Below, piece after piece: positions 47,301 to 55,035 of a stretch of DNA of 64,000 nucleotides. Below the pieces are notes generated by a model. That model searched no databases. It had not been told where the DNA came from and was given only the letters and a program-made list of their open reading frames with translations. Position 1 is the first letter of the stretch. Every line of letters begins with the position of its first letter. The position numbers and the translations under genes were made by a program. This stretch comes from Costus lasius (taxonomy: Eukaryota > Streptophyta > Magnoliopsida > Zingiberales > Costaceae), in contig CM050449.1 in assembly GCA_027563935.2 (NCBI GenBank), positions 86,521,178 through 86,585,177 of the forward strand, read 5' to 3'.

Positions 47301-47818
47301 TCTTCTTTTTTTGTCTTGGTAGTTTCACATTCTTACTTTCAAGTAATATTTTGACTACATAATGTTACTCTAGGTGGTGTAACGGAGCATTTTTGTGCTC
47401 AGGTAGACAGGAAACTATAAAATTATCCAGCAGCTATACATAGAAATGAAAGTTTGACCAGGATTGAACACATTGTGAATTTAGTTGTTTCTCATTAATT
47501 TATTTGGGTTGATTATCTTTTCTACTTGTTTTCCAAGTTGCACAAATTTTCTTCGTTATGTTACTTTCTGTTATGTATTTTGGAGAATAATGCTTTGGTA
47601 AAGATTTATAATCTTTACCTTTCATTTTCAATAAGTTTATTTTTGGCCTAATGCATCATTATGAATTTGATGGATTCTTCTATCTGATTCTCTTGGTGAA
47701 TTATGTTATGATTGGTACAGTGATGAATAACCCAGCAAATTTTGCTAAACACCAAGCAAACCCTAAAGTGGCTCCAGTCATTGCGAAAATGATGGCGAAA
47801 TTTGCCGGGCAGAAATAG
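17095..47818 (+). CDS. HIP: Hsc70-interacting protein (Hip/ST13, FAM10 family), 386 aa, 11 exons
   Basis: Coding exons: 17095-17204, 17294-17357, 31601-31762, 31845-31932, 32014-32094, 32184-32248, 46497-46637, 46723-46839, 46911-47087, 47180-47237, 47721-47818 (stop TAG). All introns are GT-AG, phases agree and the sum is 1,161 nt. Domains: Hip N-terminal dimerization domain (residues 1-40), acidic linker (about 62-112), three TPRs (about 119-225), a basic helical linker (238-292), a GGMP/GGFP repeat (294-323), and the C-terminal STI1/DP domain (about 330-386; [32 protein letters not shown]). The family binds the Hsp70 ATPase domain in the cytosol and steadies its ADP state. The GGMP tract is short beside the Arabidopsis homologue (about 440 aa as I recall). 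In TPR2 the usual Asn of the GNRA-like motif is Thr167 (YATRAS). Every exon is intact, so the gene looks functional. The identification is very secure. Confidence 0.96.
19390..19790 (-). other. Unrecognised ORF fragment
   Basis: The minus strand has a 111-codon frame (19735-19400) with a Ser-rich acidic end ([20 protein letters not shown]). I do not recognise a family. Its position just beside a LINE-like fragment suggests transposon debris, but nothing confirms it. Confidence 0.2.
19985..20910 (-). pseudogene. LINE-like ORF1 (DUF4283/zf-CCHC_4 type) fragment
   Basis: The frame 20620-20192 reads [20 protein letters not shown], then [11 protein letters not shown] and [21 protein letters not shown]. 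This is the arrangement of the DUF4283 plus modified zinc-knuckle region of plant LINE ORF1 proteins (normally ...PLCSSCLTFGH...). Here the knuckle cysteines are replaced ([15 protein letters not shown]), so it is decayed. A downstream frame (20175-19993) may be the C-terminal part. No reverse transcriptase was found. Confidence 0.5.
21256..22598 (+). mobile_element. Miniature LTR retrotransposon (TRIM-like), 1,343 bp, TSD TATAG
   Basis: Two related LTRs, 21256-21467 (starts TGTTAGAATTAATAA) and 22404-22598 (starts TGGAATTAATTAG, ends CTATAACA), face the same way. Both contain TATTATTATTTTTGTAC and a TATATAA/TATATAAAG box followed by GAGAATTAATACAA. After the first LTR, TGATAGTAGAGC (21468-21479) resembles an initiator-Met primer site. 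A purine tract TTGGGGGGGGGGGGG (22390-22403) directly precedes the second LTR. Perfect 5-bp duplications TATAG flank the unit (21251-21255, 22599-22603). No gag or pol fits in the 0.9-kb interior, so it is non-autonomous. Confidence 0.8.
21480..22389. other. Interior of the miniature LTR element: unidentified, possibly captured sequence
   Basis: The interior has a 152-codon plus-strand frame (21467-21925) that begins inside the primer site and a Lys-rich minus-strand frame (22017-21796; [19 protein letters not shown]). Neither matches a retroelement protein I recognise. The Lys-rich antisense reading raises the possibility of a transduced host gene piece. Function unknown. Confidence 0.3.
23330..24260 (-). 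pseudogene. hAT transposase (DUF659 type), C-terminal part, degenerate
   Basis: The minus strand shows the diagnostic order: [20 protein letters not shown] (about 23820-23755), [11 protein letters not shown] (about 23730-23691, in place of CAAHCLDLMLEDI), and THRAT then [20 protein letters not shown] (about 23575-23505), in several frames with stops. Upstream pieces near 24110-24030 fit the region before it. The N-terminal BED finger is at 28045-28340, beyond a nested LTR insertion. Confidence 0.7.
24969..26908 (-). mobile_element. Nested solo LTR, 1,940 bp, TSD TATTA
   Basis: The block opens TGTCATGCCCCGATAAATC and closes TTTAATATAACA on the plus strand, flanked by perfect TATTA duplications (24964-24968, 26909-26913). 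Removing it rejoins the surrounding LTR. On the minus strand a TATAAATAG box lies at about 26870, 40 bp from the 5' end, followed by a GC-rich leader (26830-26480). The 3' edge ...GGGGCATGACA is the usual end before an initiator-Met primer site in several Ty3/gypsy lineages, so the minus orientation is likely. Short GC-rich frames at 26446-26842 are leader sequence, not genes. Confidence 0.8.
27610..27795. repeat. Palindromes of the CACGGCTGCAGCCGTGA type in the Athila LTR
   Basis: Three related elements, near 27617-27653, 27681-27697 and 27768-27786, combine ACGGCTGCGGCCGTGA-like palindromes with CAC(A/G)(G/A)CCCGT half-sites. They resemble in design the 2456-2940 block and 9931-9964. Confidence 0.5.
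28040..28345 (-). pseudogene. BED zinc-finger part of the same DUF659 hAT transposase
   Basis: The minus strand reads [20 protein letters not shown] near 28325-28265, the second half of a BED-type finger (SGGI..LK.HLA), and then an acidic stretch [18 protein letters not shown] near 28160-28105 that precedes DUF659 in this family. Stops and shifts are present. Orientation and order agree with the C-terminal part at 23330-24260. Confidence 0.6.
28393..28798. mobile_element. MITE-like element with GGCC..GTTTGG termini
   Basis: The left end GGCTCCGTTTGGCCTAG and the right end, read as complement GGCCATGTTTGGTCTAG, form imperfect inverted termini enclosing about 400 bp with AT-rich centre and CTTCT/AGAAG-rich arms. 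No coding capacity. Flanking duplication is not convincing (TATT/ATTAT), so the family is uncertain. Confidence 0.45.
30682..30822. mobile_element. MITE, 141 bp, 8-bp TSD TTGGCACC (family M)
   Basis: The element starts CAAGGTTTCGG and ends ACCGGTTTTCAAACCTTG, so its termini CAAGGTTT/AAACCTTG are perfect inverted repeats. TTGGCACC flanks it on both sides (30674-30681 and 30823-30830). An 8-bp duplication points to the hAT superfamily. ACCGGT/CCGATACATCGG motifs fill the interior. A second member is at 33323-33522. Confidence 0.85.
30985..31255 (+). repeat. LTR-like fragment
   Basis: TGTTGGTCTATTGCTG near 31010 begins a stretch that has ATATATTAGGGTTTGAGG (about 31125, LTR leader-like) and ends GTATCATTTAACA then TGG. 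The TGTTGG...TAACA outline fits a small LTR, but no duplication or partner LTR was seen. Confidence 0.25.
31601..32248 (+). CDS. HIP: Hip exons 3-6: acidic linker and TPR1-TPR2
   Basis: Four small exons (31601-31762, 31845-31932, 32014-32094, 32184-32248) lie within 650 bp, separated by introns of 81-89 bp. They encode the Asp/Glu-rich linker, the family signature SDIELEGE...DNDPPQKMGD, and TPR helices ([51 protein letters not shown]). The cluster is an island between the two giant introns. Confidence 0.95.
32780..33091 (-). repeat. 3' LTR start and polypurine tract of a Ty1/copia element
   Basis: On the minus strand CTAGCTTGAAAGGGAG (33091-33076) is a polypurine tract followed by TGTTATGATGTTTC (from 33075), an LTR start in the copia style. 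The other LTR end was not located. Confidence 0.5.
33323..33522. mobile_element. MITE of family M, 200 bp, TSD CATATTCA/CATGTTCA
   Basis: Starts CACGGTTTCAAAAACCGG and ends GACTTTTTAAACCTTG, matching the termini of 30682-30822 with small changes. Flanks CATATTCA (33315-33322) and CATGTTCA (33523-33530) differ at one base. The interior is GC-rich with many ACCGGTC motifs and a second palindrome GAAGCTTCGATCGAAGCTTT near 33451. It sits inside the RNase H part of the copia pseudogene, so it is younger than that element. Confidence 0.8.
35205..35946. repeat. Tandem duplication of about 365 bp within copia integrase
   Basis: Unit 1 (about 35212-35574) and unit 2 (about 35575-35946) both run from AGAGTTG(T)GAAAGGCG to AGTCACTAATGAAA(A)TAACAAAAT, sharing phrases such as GTGTTTTATTATTGTGTTC and CATGCTATGTTTCCGATTGA. 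Differences are scattered, so the duplication is old. Confidence 0.85.
36015..36385. repeat. Degenerate repeats with core GATTATGGCCGTGA
   Basis: Seven units beginning (A/G)A(A/T)TTATG(A/G)(C/T)C(A/G)TGA start near 36017, 36067, 36111, 36152, 36223, 36270 and 36342; the longer ones end in CATGGCCTGCCCGTGA-like complements (near 36170, 36250, 36290, 36360). Units are 40-72 bp. The paired ATGGCC/GGCCCGTGAT parts form inverted repeats, similar in style to the Athila-type blocks. Confidence 0.65.
36400..37200 (+). repeat. Possible LTR fragment with TATA box
   Basis: CCTTATAAAAGATTG (about 36719) resembles a promoter and is followed by a leader-like stretch of repeated TTGTAGTTTGTAG and a stretch CCATAGATTTTCCATAGATTTTC. 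No edges, primer site or coding domain were found. Confidence 0.25.
38925..39110. repeat. Dispersed direct repeat, copy 1 (partner 40790-40972)
   Basis: The stretch from GGATTTGGATGGAAAATTATAATAATGCT to CAAATGACTTTCTAATTTGA is repeated at 40790-40972 with about 15-20 percent changes. Both are preceded by an A-rich run and GATAATAGAGG/GCTAATAGAGG. The 1.7 kb between them has no recognised coding domain. Confidence 0.6.
39935..39970. repeat. (TA)n microsatellite
   Basis: ATTTATATATATATATATATATATTC near 39946-39971 in intron 6; no other feature is attached to it. Confidence 0.6.
40790..40972. repeat. Dispersed direct repeat, copy 2
   Basis: Partner of 38925-39110. Lack of TG/CA edges and of target duplications argues against simple LTRs, so segmental duplication is equally likely. 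Confidence 0.6.
41053..41577. repeat. Recent tandem duplication, 264-bp unit
   Basis: AGTTGACAATGAGATGTTAC opens unit 1 at 41053 and unit 2 at 41317; unit 2 ends about 41577. The copies differ at only a handful of bases (for example TTTCTAG/TTTCAAG, AATGTTT/ATTGTTT and a GA insertion). The same reading frame is open in both, but the peptide ([13 protein letters not shown]...) resembles nothing I know and the near identity alone explains it. Confidence 0.9.
44213..44586. repeat. Tandem duplication, 186-bp unit, containing copia integrase debris
   Basis: GAGATAAAGAAAAACC occurs at 44215 and 44401. The first 120 bp of each unit is almost identical. On the minus strand it reads [18 protein letters not shown], the integrase motif normally YFVTFIDDHSRKTW. 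The second half of unit 1 (GGGCTATTTCCATGGCAGC..., 44335-44400) recurs at about 44812-44880 instead of after unit 2, so the second copy was split or a third copy lost its first half. Confidence 0.75.
45175..45410. repeat. Purine-rich (GA-rich) tract
   Basis: About 235 bp of strongly purine-biased sequence on the plus strand (GAGAGGGAGAGGG; GAGGAGATAGGGGAGGGGGA; AAAAGAGGAGGGGGG). The long frames on the minus strand are Pro/Leu/Ser-rich composition artefacts. Confidence 0.6.
45425..46410. repeat. Diverged duplication of about 300 bp near the end of intron 6
   Basis: 45425-45720 and about 46085-46400 share order and phrases: ATTACTAAT(A/T)AA, GTGAGATT(T)TTATT, GAGGATAATTAAA/GTGGATAATTAAA, AATATATTCTT, TATGCTTGTATTATGTTT, GCTGTTG and TTTCAATTTTG(T/C)TCCCAT. 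The period is about 660 bp. The intervening 45790-46080 has TGTTGGGGTCTAACATCC and CCTGAGGAAG/CTCCTCAGG inverted parts, source unknown. Confidence 0.65.
46497..47818 (+). CDS. HIP: Hip exons 7-11: TPR3, charged linker, GGMP repeat, C-terminal domain
   Basis: Exon 7 begins INPDSAKGY, continuing TPR2/TPR3. Exon 8 is the highly basic [20 protein letters not shown] segment. Exon 9 holds seven GGM/GGF-P units encoded by a 36-bp imperfect tandem repeat (about 46963-47045). Exons 10-11 hold the C-terminal DP/STI1 domain. A frame that appears to run from 46483 to 47073 is a read-through of introns 7 and 8 and is not a separate gene. Confidence 0.95.
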
Positions 47819-48168
47819 TTGGTCTTTATGAAAGTCAGTGATCGTGGTTGCCTCGGCTTTGTAGCCAAGGGGGTTTATGCTGGAGTAACGAGTGCTTTAT
47901 AAGACATTTTCTTGATTGTATTTGGTTATGCAGATAATTGGAATAATAAATCTTAGTGTCTTGAATGCCTTTGCATCTGTAGTTGCGAACATTGCCCTCG
48001 TCATTTGAGTACAGATTGTAATATTGAATAACAATCTTATCAACAAGTTGTTATGCCTAAATTTTCTTATGACATTCTATTTTCTTATGCCTAAATTTTC
48101 TTCGCTACCATAAAAAATGCCCCAAAAATGTTTTTGGGCTCTGAGTAGGAAATCAAAGCCGATATTGT
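47819..48168 (+). other. Hip 3' untranslated region with AATAAA signal
   Basis: AATAAA at 47945-47950 lies 127 bp after the stop codon and is the likely polyadenylation signal; the sequence then becomes T-rich. TTATGCCTAAATTTTCTT occurs at about 48050-48067 and again at about 48086, a short tandem duplication. The stretch ends at the target duplication of the next LTR. Confidence 0.6.
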
Positions 48169-49344
48169 TGCAAGCCATTCCTCTCGCGACCCCTTCGCCA
48201 GTGGAGCTTCCGATGAGTTCTGTGCTCTTTTGTTTTGTGGCCGGCCGGTTCTTGTTCCTGTTTTGTCACATCCCTCTACTGCTGTCAGGCCCGTGGATCA
48301 CCGGGCCGGACTAAGGAGAAGCGGACTCACATCAAAGGAAGGAGAGCGGAGCCCGAATTTGGCAGTCAACCCCAAATCCCGCTCTCGATTTTGATGGTAG
48401 CATGCGTGGTTCGACCGTGTCAACGTCATCCTAACCAAGCGGAGTGGACGTAGACAACGGCTTCAGCGGGGATCTCGGATGCAGAATTGGGCAGCGACAA
48501 TGGCGCACGGGAGGAGCGGACGCAGCTGCCCCGATTTAGGGTGACGACGTCGAAAAGCTTGCGGACGATACAGAGCTTAGAGGTGGCGGTCTTCTTGGAT
48601 AAAAGCTGCGGACGAGGAGACGAGGAGGATGGGGCGAGCAGACAACCATTGACATCTCCGACTGAGAGTTGAGGGAGAGCTCGAGAGTGTCTTCCGGCGT
48701 TTGGGGAGATGATCGGCGTATGGGATATGGTGAGAAGAATCTGAGCGTTGTAATCGACGGCGAGGGCGCCGCTAGTGAGAGGATCGAGTGGGACAGGGGC
48801 GGGTGACGGAGGTCATCGGCTCCGAGAGGTTTTGTAGCTTTGAACAAGGTAATAAGAGCTTCCCTCTCCATCTTTCCATTTCCCCTGGTTTTGGATTCGC
48901 GGTGACGTTTCTCTCCCTCTTTGGTGGGGTTTCCGGAGCGAGGAGGCTTCCAGCCTGTGATAGGCGACCGAGGGGAAGACAGGAATCCTCTCCCACCCGG
49001 TAAGCATTCTTCTCTAGCGAGGAAGGACGACGGTGGACGAACGCAGCGGCATGTGTTGAAGAAGACGAAGGTGGACGAGTTTTGGGCATTCGGTTCGAGG
49101 AGTCAATGCGGTGGTCGGTCAACGTTCGAATTCGAATGCGAAATCGAATTCGGCGAATTCAATTTTGGTGGCTGATGCAATCCTGATGTCAGCGGAGGAA
49201 TTTAACTTTGGCGGCGACGATTAATTTTGACTTCAGTCAAAATCAGGTTAGGGTTTCGATTTGGGGGTGATTTCACGTCTGGAAATCTAGGATTTTGGTG
49301 CGGTACGAAAGTTCACCGGAGAACCTTAAGCTCGGGGCGTGACA
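48169..49344 (+). mobile_element. Probable solo LTR, 1,176 bp, TSD ATTGT
   Basis: The right edge reads AAGCTCGGGGCGTGACA (ends 49344), the same type of edge as the nested LTR at 24969. ATTGT follows at 49345-49349, and ATTGT precedes TGCAAGCC at 48164-48168. The interior is GC-rich and contains no gene; several overlapping short frames (48487-49175) are composition artefacts. The left edge rests only on the 5-bp match, so it is less sure. It lies about 350 bp past the Hip stop codon. Confidence 0.5.
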
Positions 49345-49349
49345 ATTGT

Positions 49350-50588
49350 GCTTCTATTTAATTAAAAGTTGAGTCGCATCGGGTCTTGAGAAGTGAAAGA
49401 CAACTATTTGGAGTTGCGTTGGGTCTGGTCTTTTTTAGTTAGAATTTTAATTTCAACATTTTAGTCTACCCCATTGATCCGTTCTATCAAAGTTACAAGC
49501 TACGAAATGTTTTCCATTGATTGTGGTCTAATCCTTTTTTGTGTAGCTTGGCTCTAGTTTCACTAAAAAAAAATTTCAGCAAAGTTTTCTATACATAATT
49601 AACAAGATTTTGGATTGAGTCAATTTTATTTGGTTAATTTTAAGCCATTAAAACATGTAAAACAAGTTAGGTTAACAATCTTATTTTGTATTTTTATTTT
49701 TTCTTAAATAGCAAAGAGTTAAAATTATGGAAAAACAGTCTGGAATAGATTTTCTTGATCTAACTTATCGTTACTTATTAATTTCTGTTTCAGTACCACG
49801 TGGTTTTAAAGGTTTGGTCAATAACCTTATCTTTTGTTGAGGAAGGAGGGCTGTGATGCAGGGATTGCTCACCAACGAAATTATCCTTGCTACTCCTTGG
49901 AAACTAAAAACCTTGATAGCCAAATATTTCACGAGAGTGCAGCGAGGCTGATGAAAATCACATATTCATCCCACAAAAGTTTCAACAACGAGCTCATCCA
50001 ACAACAACAGGAATTGAAAACAAAGGAAATCGCAATGTAAATCCAACACCTCTTCATGAGAGGATCCATAGTCACAAACGATGCAAGGAGATCTCCACGT
50101 GCAGAAATAAAATGCACTATACCACAAGATCAGTAGACTGAAAGTGAAATACACAAATTTATGCATCGCCGAACTGATGTCCAGAATTCCTTAGGTTATA
50201 CAGAAATTCCACCAGCGACAGTCATACGAAATTTCTACGCCGACAGAAACCGTGAAATACAAGGTGGCTGGAAAGTCACCACCTAAGCCCGGAATCAGGA
50301 TACAGACACTATAAGTTGGAATTGAGAGCCACCACATGGATTTAGCATTCAGGGTACAAGCGGGAAGTAGCAGGACCTTGAATCTGGATTCAAGCACTAG
50401 AGCTGAGATCGAAATCGCCACGACATAGATTGAATGTCCAGGATTACGCAACCTTCTTGTTTTTTTTTTTTTTCTTTTTTTCTAATTTCCCAAAATTAGG
50501 ATTCTTCTATTAATATATATGCCTTGAAGAACAATAGTTTACTTTTTATATTATATTTATTTATACAATAAAAGTATTATCATTATTA
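49350..50588. other. Intergenic stretch without recognised elements
   Basis: AT-rich to about 49800, then mixed sequence to 50450 with no identifiable coding domain on either strand, then a T-rich run (50459-50482) and AT-rich sequence up to the next LTR. Confidence 0.4.
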
Positions 50589-52491
50589 TGTTAATTGTTA
50601 CTCATGCACCGATGTATAGAATAATATAATAATGTCCGTGGAGGTTAGAGTCATTTAATCTCATAACTTAATCCCGAGTCAAGGTATCTTACTAGACAAG
50701 GGATAACTCTAATACAAATACTAATATATGGGGTTGGTTGAGTGCATGATATCAACACACATATGATACATCAGCAGTGGGTGTAGTGGATTGACTCACC
50801 GTATATCTATAACTTAAGTATCATAAGTCAAGATCACAAGTAACAAAGGTGTATGAGTCCCTCAGACTTAAGGTCATTGACATTTACATGTGGTAAGTGA
50901 TCTAGTTTGATATAGTTTAATACTTTACCATAATTGGGTATGTCATAAGCTAAATGTGAAGTACGAGTGACTAATAAAAGGATTTGTCTCTTTCTTTTAA
51001 GGAAGCATCATATCAAAGGGCTGCTCCTATGGGAGTACAACTAAGAGTGTATAGCGATACCTAGAGGATTGTGCTCCCCTGCTTAAGTCATGCCCATATG
51101 ATTGGAATAGTAAGTGTGATATACTTGTCCAATTTGGATATTAGATGACAAAAGGATTATATTGCATAGAAGCTTTATTATTGGATAGGAGATGTCATCT
51201 GATGACACATTTCCTTTGACTTCGGTAGTAGCAATGTTTTGCTACATACCTCTCATTGCTTCTGATAATCTGTCTGATGACTATCACTACTAACATCATA
51301 TGGGCGCCCACTTAGGCAGTGCAACTGTATGAGCGCATGCCTTGGGCAAAAAGGCAGGCAGGGGGCGCCAATCATAGGCTCTTGCCATAATGGAAGGAGG
51401 CTTACATGGCAGAGGTGCTTAATGAAGTTGCCAACATTGGAGGAATTCTCTCTTCTTGTAAAGAAGGTGCCATTATAGCACTAATTCATTGAGAAAATCG
51501 ATCCGCTCAACCAAAAGAGCCTAGAAGTGCCTAAACCAAATTGGTATGGCCACTGCTTATTATAAATAAGTAGGTAGGGGTGATAGGCCTTGTGAATGAA
51601 AAAGATAAGCGTTAAGCTCTAGCCACCAAGCCCTCTTGCACGCTATTGCCGCCCCCCTTTCCTTCTTCCTTGTGTTGCCACAAGCTCTAAGGTTAAGAAA
51701 ACATCACGGCTTTGATCCCTTCTCCTAAGGCTAGCACCAGACAGAGCAAGGTGATCTCAAGGTGGCCGCTATATAGATATTGATAGAGGTGTTGAACCAT
51801 GTTTTCACCCAAATATGTCGAAAGAAAGCATCAATTTTTTTTAACATCATACAAAATATCCATGGGTTATAGATTAAACAAAGAAAGTAATGAAGACCTA
51901 GAAATGTTGATGGAAATAGCTGGCTTTGAAATCTTGATGCAGAAAACTATGATGTCTCTTCTAAGCTGGAGCAAATTCGACTTAATTTGCCAACTACAAT
52001 TGGGGCAAAGAACATGTGCCTTGGTTCTATGGTTGGGGCTCTAATTTCATTCACACATGGATGCCTACAAGTCATCAAGCAGAGGTTGGGTCATTGCAAC
52101 CTAATAACTGCAAGGATAACAAGTAGTTGGATCAAGGATGGAATTTCTCAAGATGGGGGCACCCCAAATGGAAAAGATAACTTCTATTTCATGAAGGACT
52201 GTTATACTGTAATTGAGAAGATCAACATGAAGTGGAACCTTACTCTTTGCAACAAGAGGCAAAAAAAAAGAATAAAGAGTTGACTTAAGCAATGTCATTG
52301 ATGTCTATGTCAAAAATGTTGATCAATGACATGATAGAGTAAAGGAGCCCATTTGTAATCACAATCAAGATGGGGGCAACTATTTAATTGCACTAGTTGC
52401 TATAAGAATGTTTCTTTCACATTCAAGTCTGATATCAAAGGATGAAGTCGAGGCATTAGCGAAAGAAGAAATGCACAGTTTGACAAGTACA

Positions 52492-52925
52492 AAATTGATC
52501 CTAATCAAACGGCAGTAGGATCGAAAATGTCAAGTCCGTTCATAGCTGGCAGTTTGCTAAAAACTGTATGCTCCATACACGAGTGACCAAATTAATCCTA
52601 ATCAAACGGCAGTAGGATCGAAAATGCTAAGTCCGTTCATAGCTGGCAGTTTGCTAAAAACTGTATGCTCCTTACACGAGCGACCAAACTGATCCTAATC
52701 AAACGGCAATAGGGTCAAAAACGTCAAGTCCATTCATGGCTGGCAGTTTGCTAAAAACTGTATGCTCCTCATATGAGCAACTAAATTGATCCTAATCAAA
52801 CGGTAGTAGGGTCAAAAAATGTCAAAGTCCGTTTATGGCTGGCAGTTTGCCAATAACTATAAGCTCCTTACATGAGCTAAAATTGATTCTTGTCAAATCA
52901 TTGTAGGATCAAAAGACATCAAAGC
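52492..52925. repeat. Tandem array, 97-bp unit, about 4.4 copies
   Basis: (G)ATCCTAATCAAACGGCAGTAGG recurs at 52497, 52594, 52691 and 52788, with a decayed fifth copy at 52885, an exact 97-bp period. Units also share GTCCGTTCATAGCTGGCAG and AACTGTATGCTCCTTACACG. Divergence rises towards the right. Confidence 0.9.
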
Positions 52926-53278
52926 CGAAAGCTTCTCGAACAAATGGAATATTGAGATACCTGATCTTAAATGTATCCTTTCAACAAAGAGAAGAGACGA
53001 TGAAGTATGCAACCTCAAATAAGGGGGGCATTTTGGCTTGCACTATGCATTGATCGTTCGCTTCTCACCTAGTCGCCCTTGGCACTACCTCATCATGTCA
53101 TCAAAAGATTTCACAGATCAAAGATAAATCAAATGCAAGCTTCTTTTTCCCAAGAAGAAGAAGACCACCTCTTTTTAAAGTTCATGTAAAATCATATACC
53201 GATCCGAGATGAGCATTCTGCCATTTAAATACTTGAAGATCTCAAAATGTACAGTTTTAGTGCATTATGGTGTAGTAT

Positions 53279-53321
53279 TGTTTGGGACATGCGTACGTCG
53301 ATGTTTACCATCGGGGCGTAG
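53279..53321. repeat. Hairpin motif H, copy 1
   Basis: ATTGTTTGGGACATGCGTACG leads into a hairpin (53294-53320) with stems TACG/CGTA and CGATG/CATCG around a TTTAC loop, then CCTCAATAT. The same motif is at 59778 and 60758. Confidence 0.8.
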
Positions 53322-53344
53322 ATCCTCAATATAACACTATGTGC

Positions 53345-55035
53345 AAAGAAATGACTATATGCTAAGATCAAAATTTAAATATTCACAAGTCATGAAGACA
53401 TAATATTTGCTCAAATTTTAAATGTCCACAAGTCGTAAAGGTCGGACATATGTCAAACTTTAAACTCCAAATTTCATAAGCCACAAAGGCTTGTCCAAAT
53501 TCTAAACATTTGGTCCCACGACCCGTTCATCCAAATTTCGAATGCTTGGTCCCACGACCCATTCACTAAATTTTGAATGCTTGGCCCAACGGCCCGTTCA
53601 CCCATATTTTGAACGTTCGGCCCTCTACAGGCCCGTTCACTTAAATATGAATATTTCACCCAAATTCTGAACGCTTGGCTCAATGGCTCGTTCACCAATT
53701 TCTAAACGTTTGGTCCCACGACCCGTTTATCCAAATATCGAATGCTTGGTCCCACGACCCATTCACCAAATTCTAAACGTTTGGCCCAACGGCTCGTTCA
53801 CCAAAATTCTGAACATTTGGTCCCATGACCCATTCATCCACATATCGAATGCTTGGTCCCACGACCCATTCACCAAATTCTGAACGTTTGGCCCAACGAC
53901 TCGTTCACCAAAATTCTGAACGTTTGGTCCCATGACCCGTTCATCCAAATCTCGAATGCTTGGTCCCACGACCCATTCACTAAATTTTGAATGCTTGGCC
54001 CAATGGCCCGTTCACCTATATTTTGAACGTTTAGCCCTCTACAGGCCCGTTCACTTAAATATGAATATTTCACCCAAATTCTGAACGCTTGGCTCAACCG
54101 TTCACCAAATTCTAAACGTTTGGTCCCACGACCCGTTCATCCAAATATCAAATGCTTGGTCCCACGACCCATTCACCAAATTCTAAACGTTTGGCCTAAC
54201 GGCTCGTTCACAAAAATTCTGAATGTTTGGTCCCATGATCCGTTCATCCAAATATAGAATGCTTGGTCCCACGACCCATTCACCAAATTATGAAAGTTTG
54301 GCCCAATGGCTCGTTCACCAAAATTCTGAACGTTTGGTCCCATGACCCGTTCATCCAAATATCGAATGCTTGGTCCCACAACCCATTCATCAAATTCTGA
54401 ACGTTTGGCCCAATGGCTCGTTCACCAAATTCTGAATGTTTGGTCCCACGACCCGTTCATCCAAATTCTGAACGTTTGGTCCCACGACCCGTTCACCCAA
54501 ATTTTGAACGTTTGGTCCCACGACCCGTTCACCTGAAATCCGAACGTTTGGTCTTACGACCTGTTCATCTCAAATTCTGAACATTTGGCCCAATGGCTCG
54601 TTCATCCAAATTTCGAACGTTTGGTCCCGCGACCCGTTCACTCAATTTCGAACATTTGGTCCCACGACCCATTCACCCCAAATTCTGAACGTTTGGTCCC
54701 ACGACCCGTTCACCCCCAAATTCAAACATTTGGTCCCACGACTCGTTCGCTCAAATTCGAACGTTTGGTCCCACGACCCGTTCCTCTCAAATTCTAAATG
54801 TTTGGCCCAACGCCTCGTTCACCAAATTCTAAATGTTTAGTCCCGCGACCAGTTCATCCAAATTTTGAATGCTTGGCCCAACAGCCCATTCGCCCATATT
54901 TCGAACGTTCAGCCCTCTACAGGCCCATTTGCTCAAATCTGAATATTTCACCCAATGACCGTTTACCCATTTTGAATGTTTGGCCCAAAGGCCTATTCAC
55001 CCATTTCGAATATTTAAGCCTCCACAAGCTCAATG
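53345..55035. repeat. Tandem array A, 36-bp unit, about 42 copies, with 414-bp higher-order repeat
   Basis: The unit is essentially AA(A)TTCTGAACGTTTGGTCCCACGACCCGTTCACC with GGTCCCACGACCC alternating with GGCCCAACGGCTC-type variants. A variant block with GCCCTCTACAGGCCCG recurs at about 53620, 54030 and 54910. Larger blocks repeat with a period of 414 bp (ATTCACTAAATTTTGAATGC at 53561 and 53975). The first 150 bp (53345-53490) has units such as CCACAAGTCGTAAAGGTCGGACAT that resemble array B. Long frames across it on both strands are translations of the repeat, not genes. Confidence 0.9.

Noticed and set aside
48487..49175. Several overlapping frames downstream of Hip
   Set aside because: Multiple open phases on both strands in a GC-rich solo LTR, no domain.
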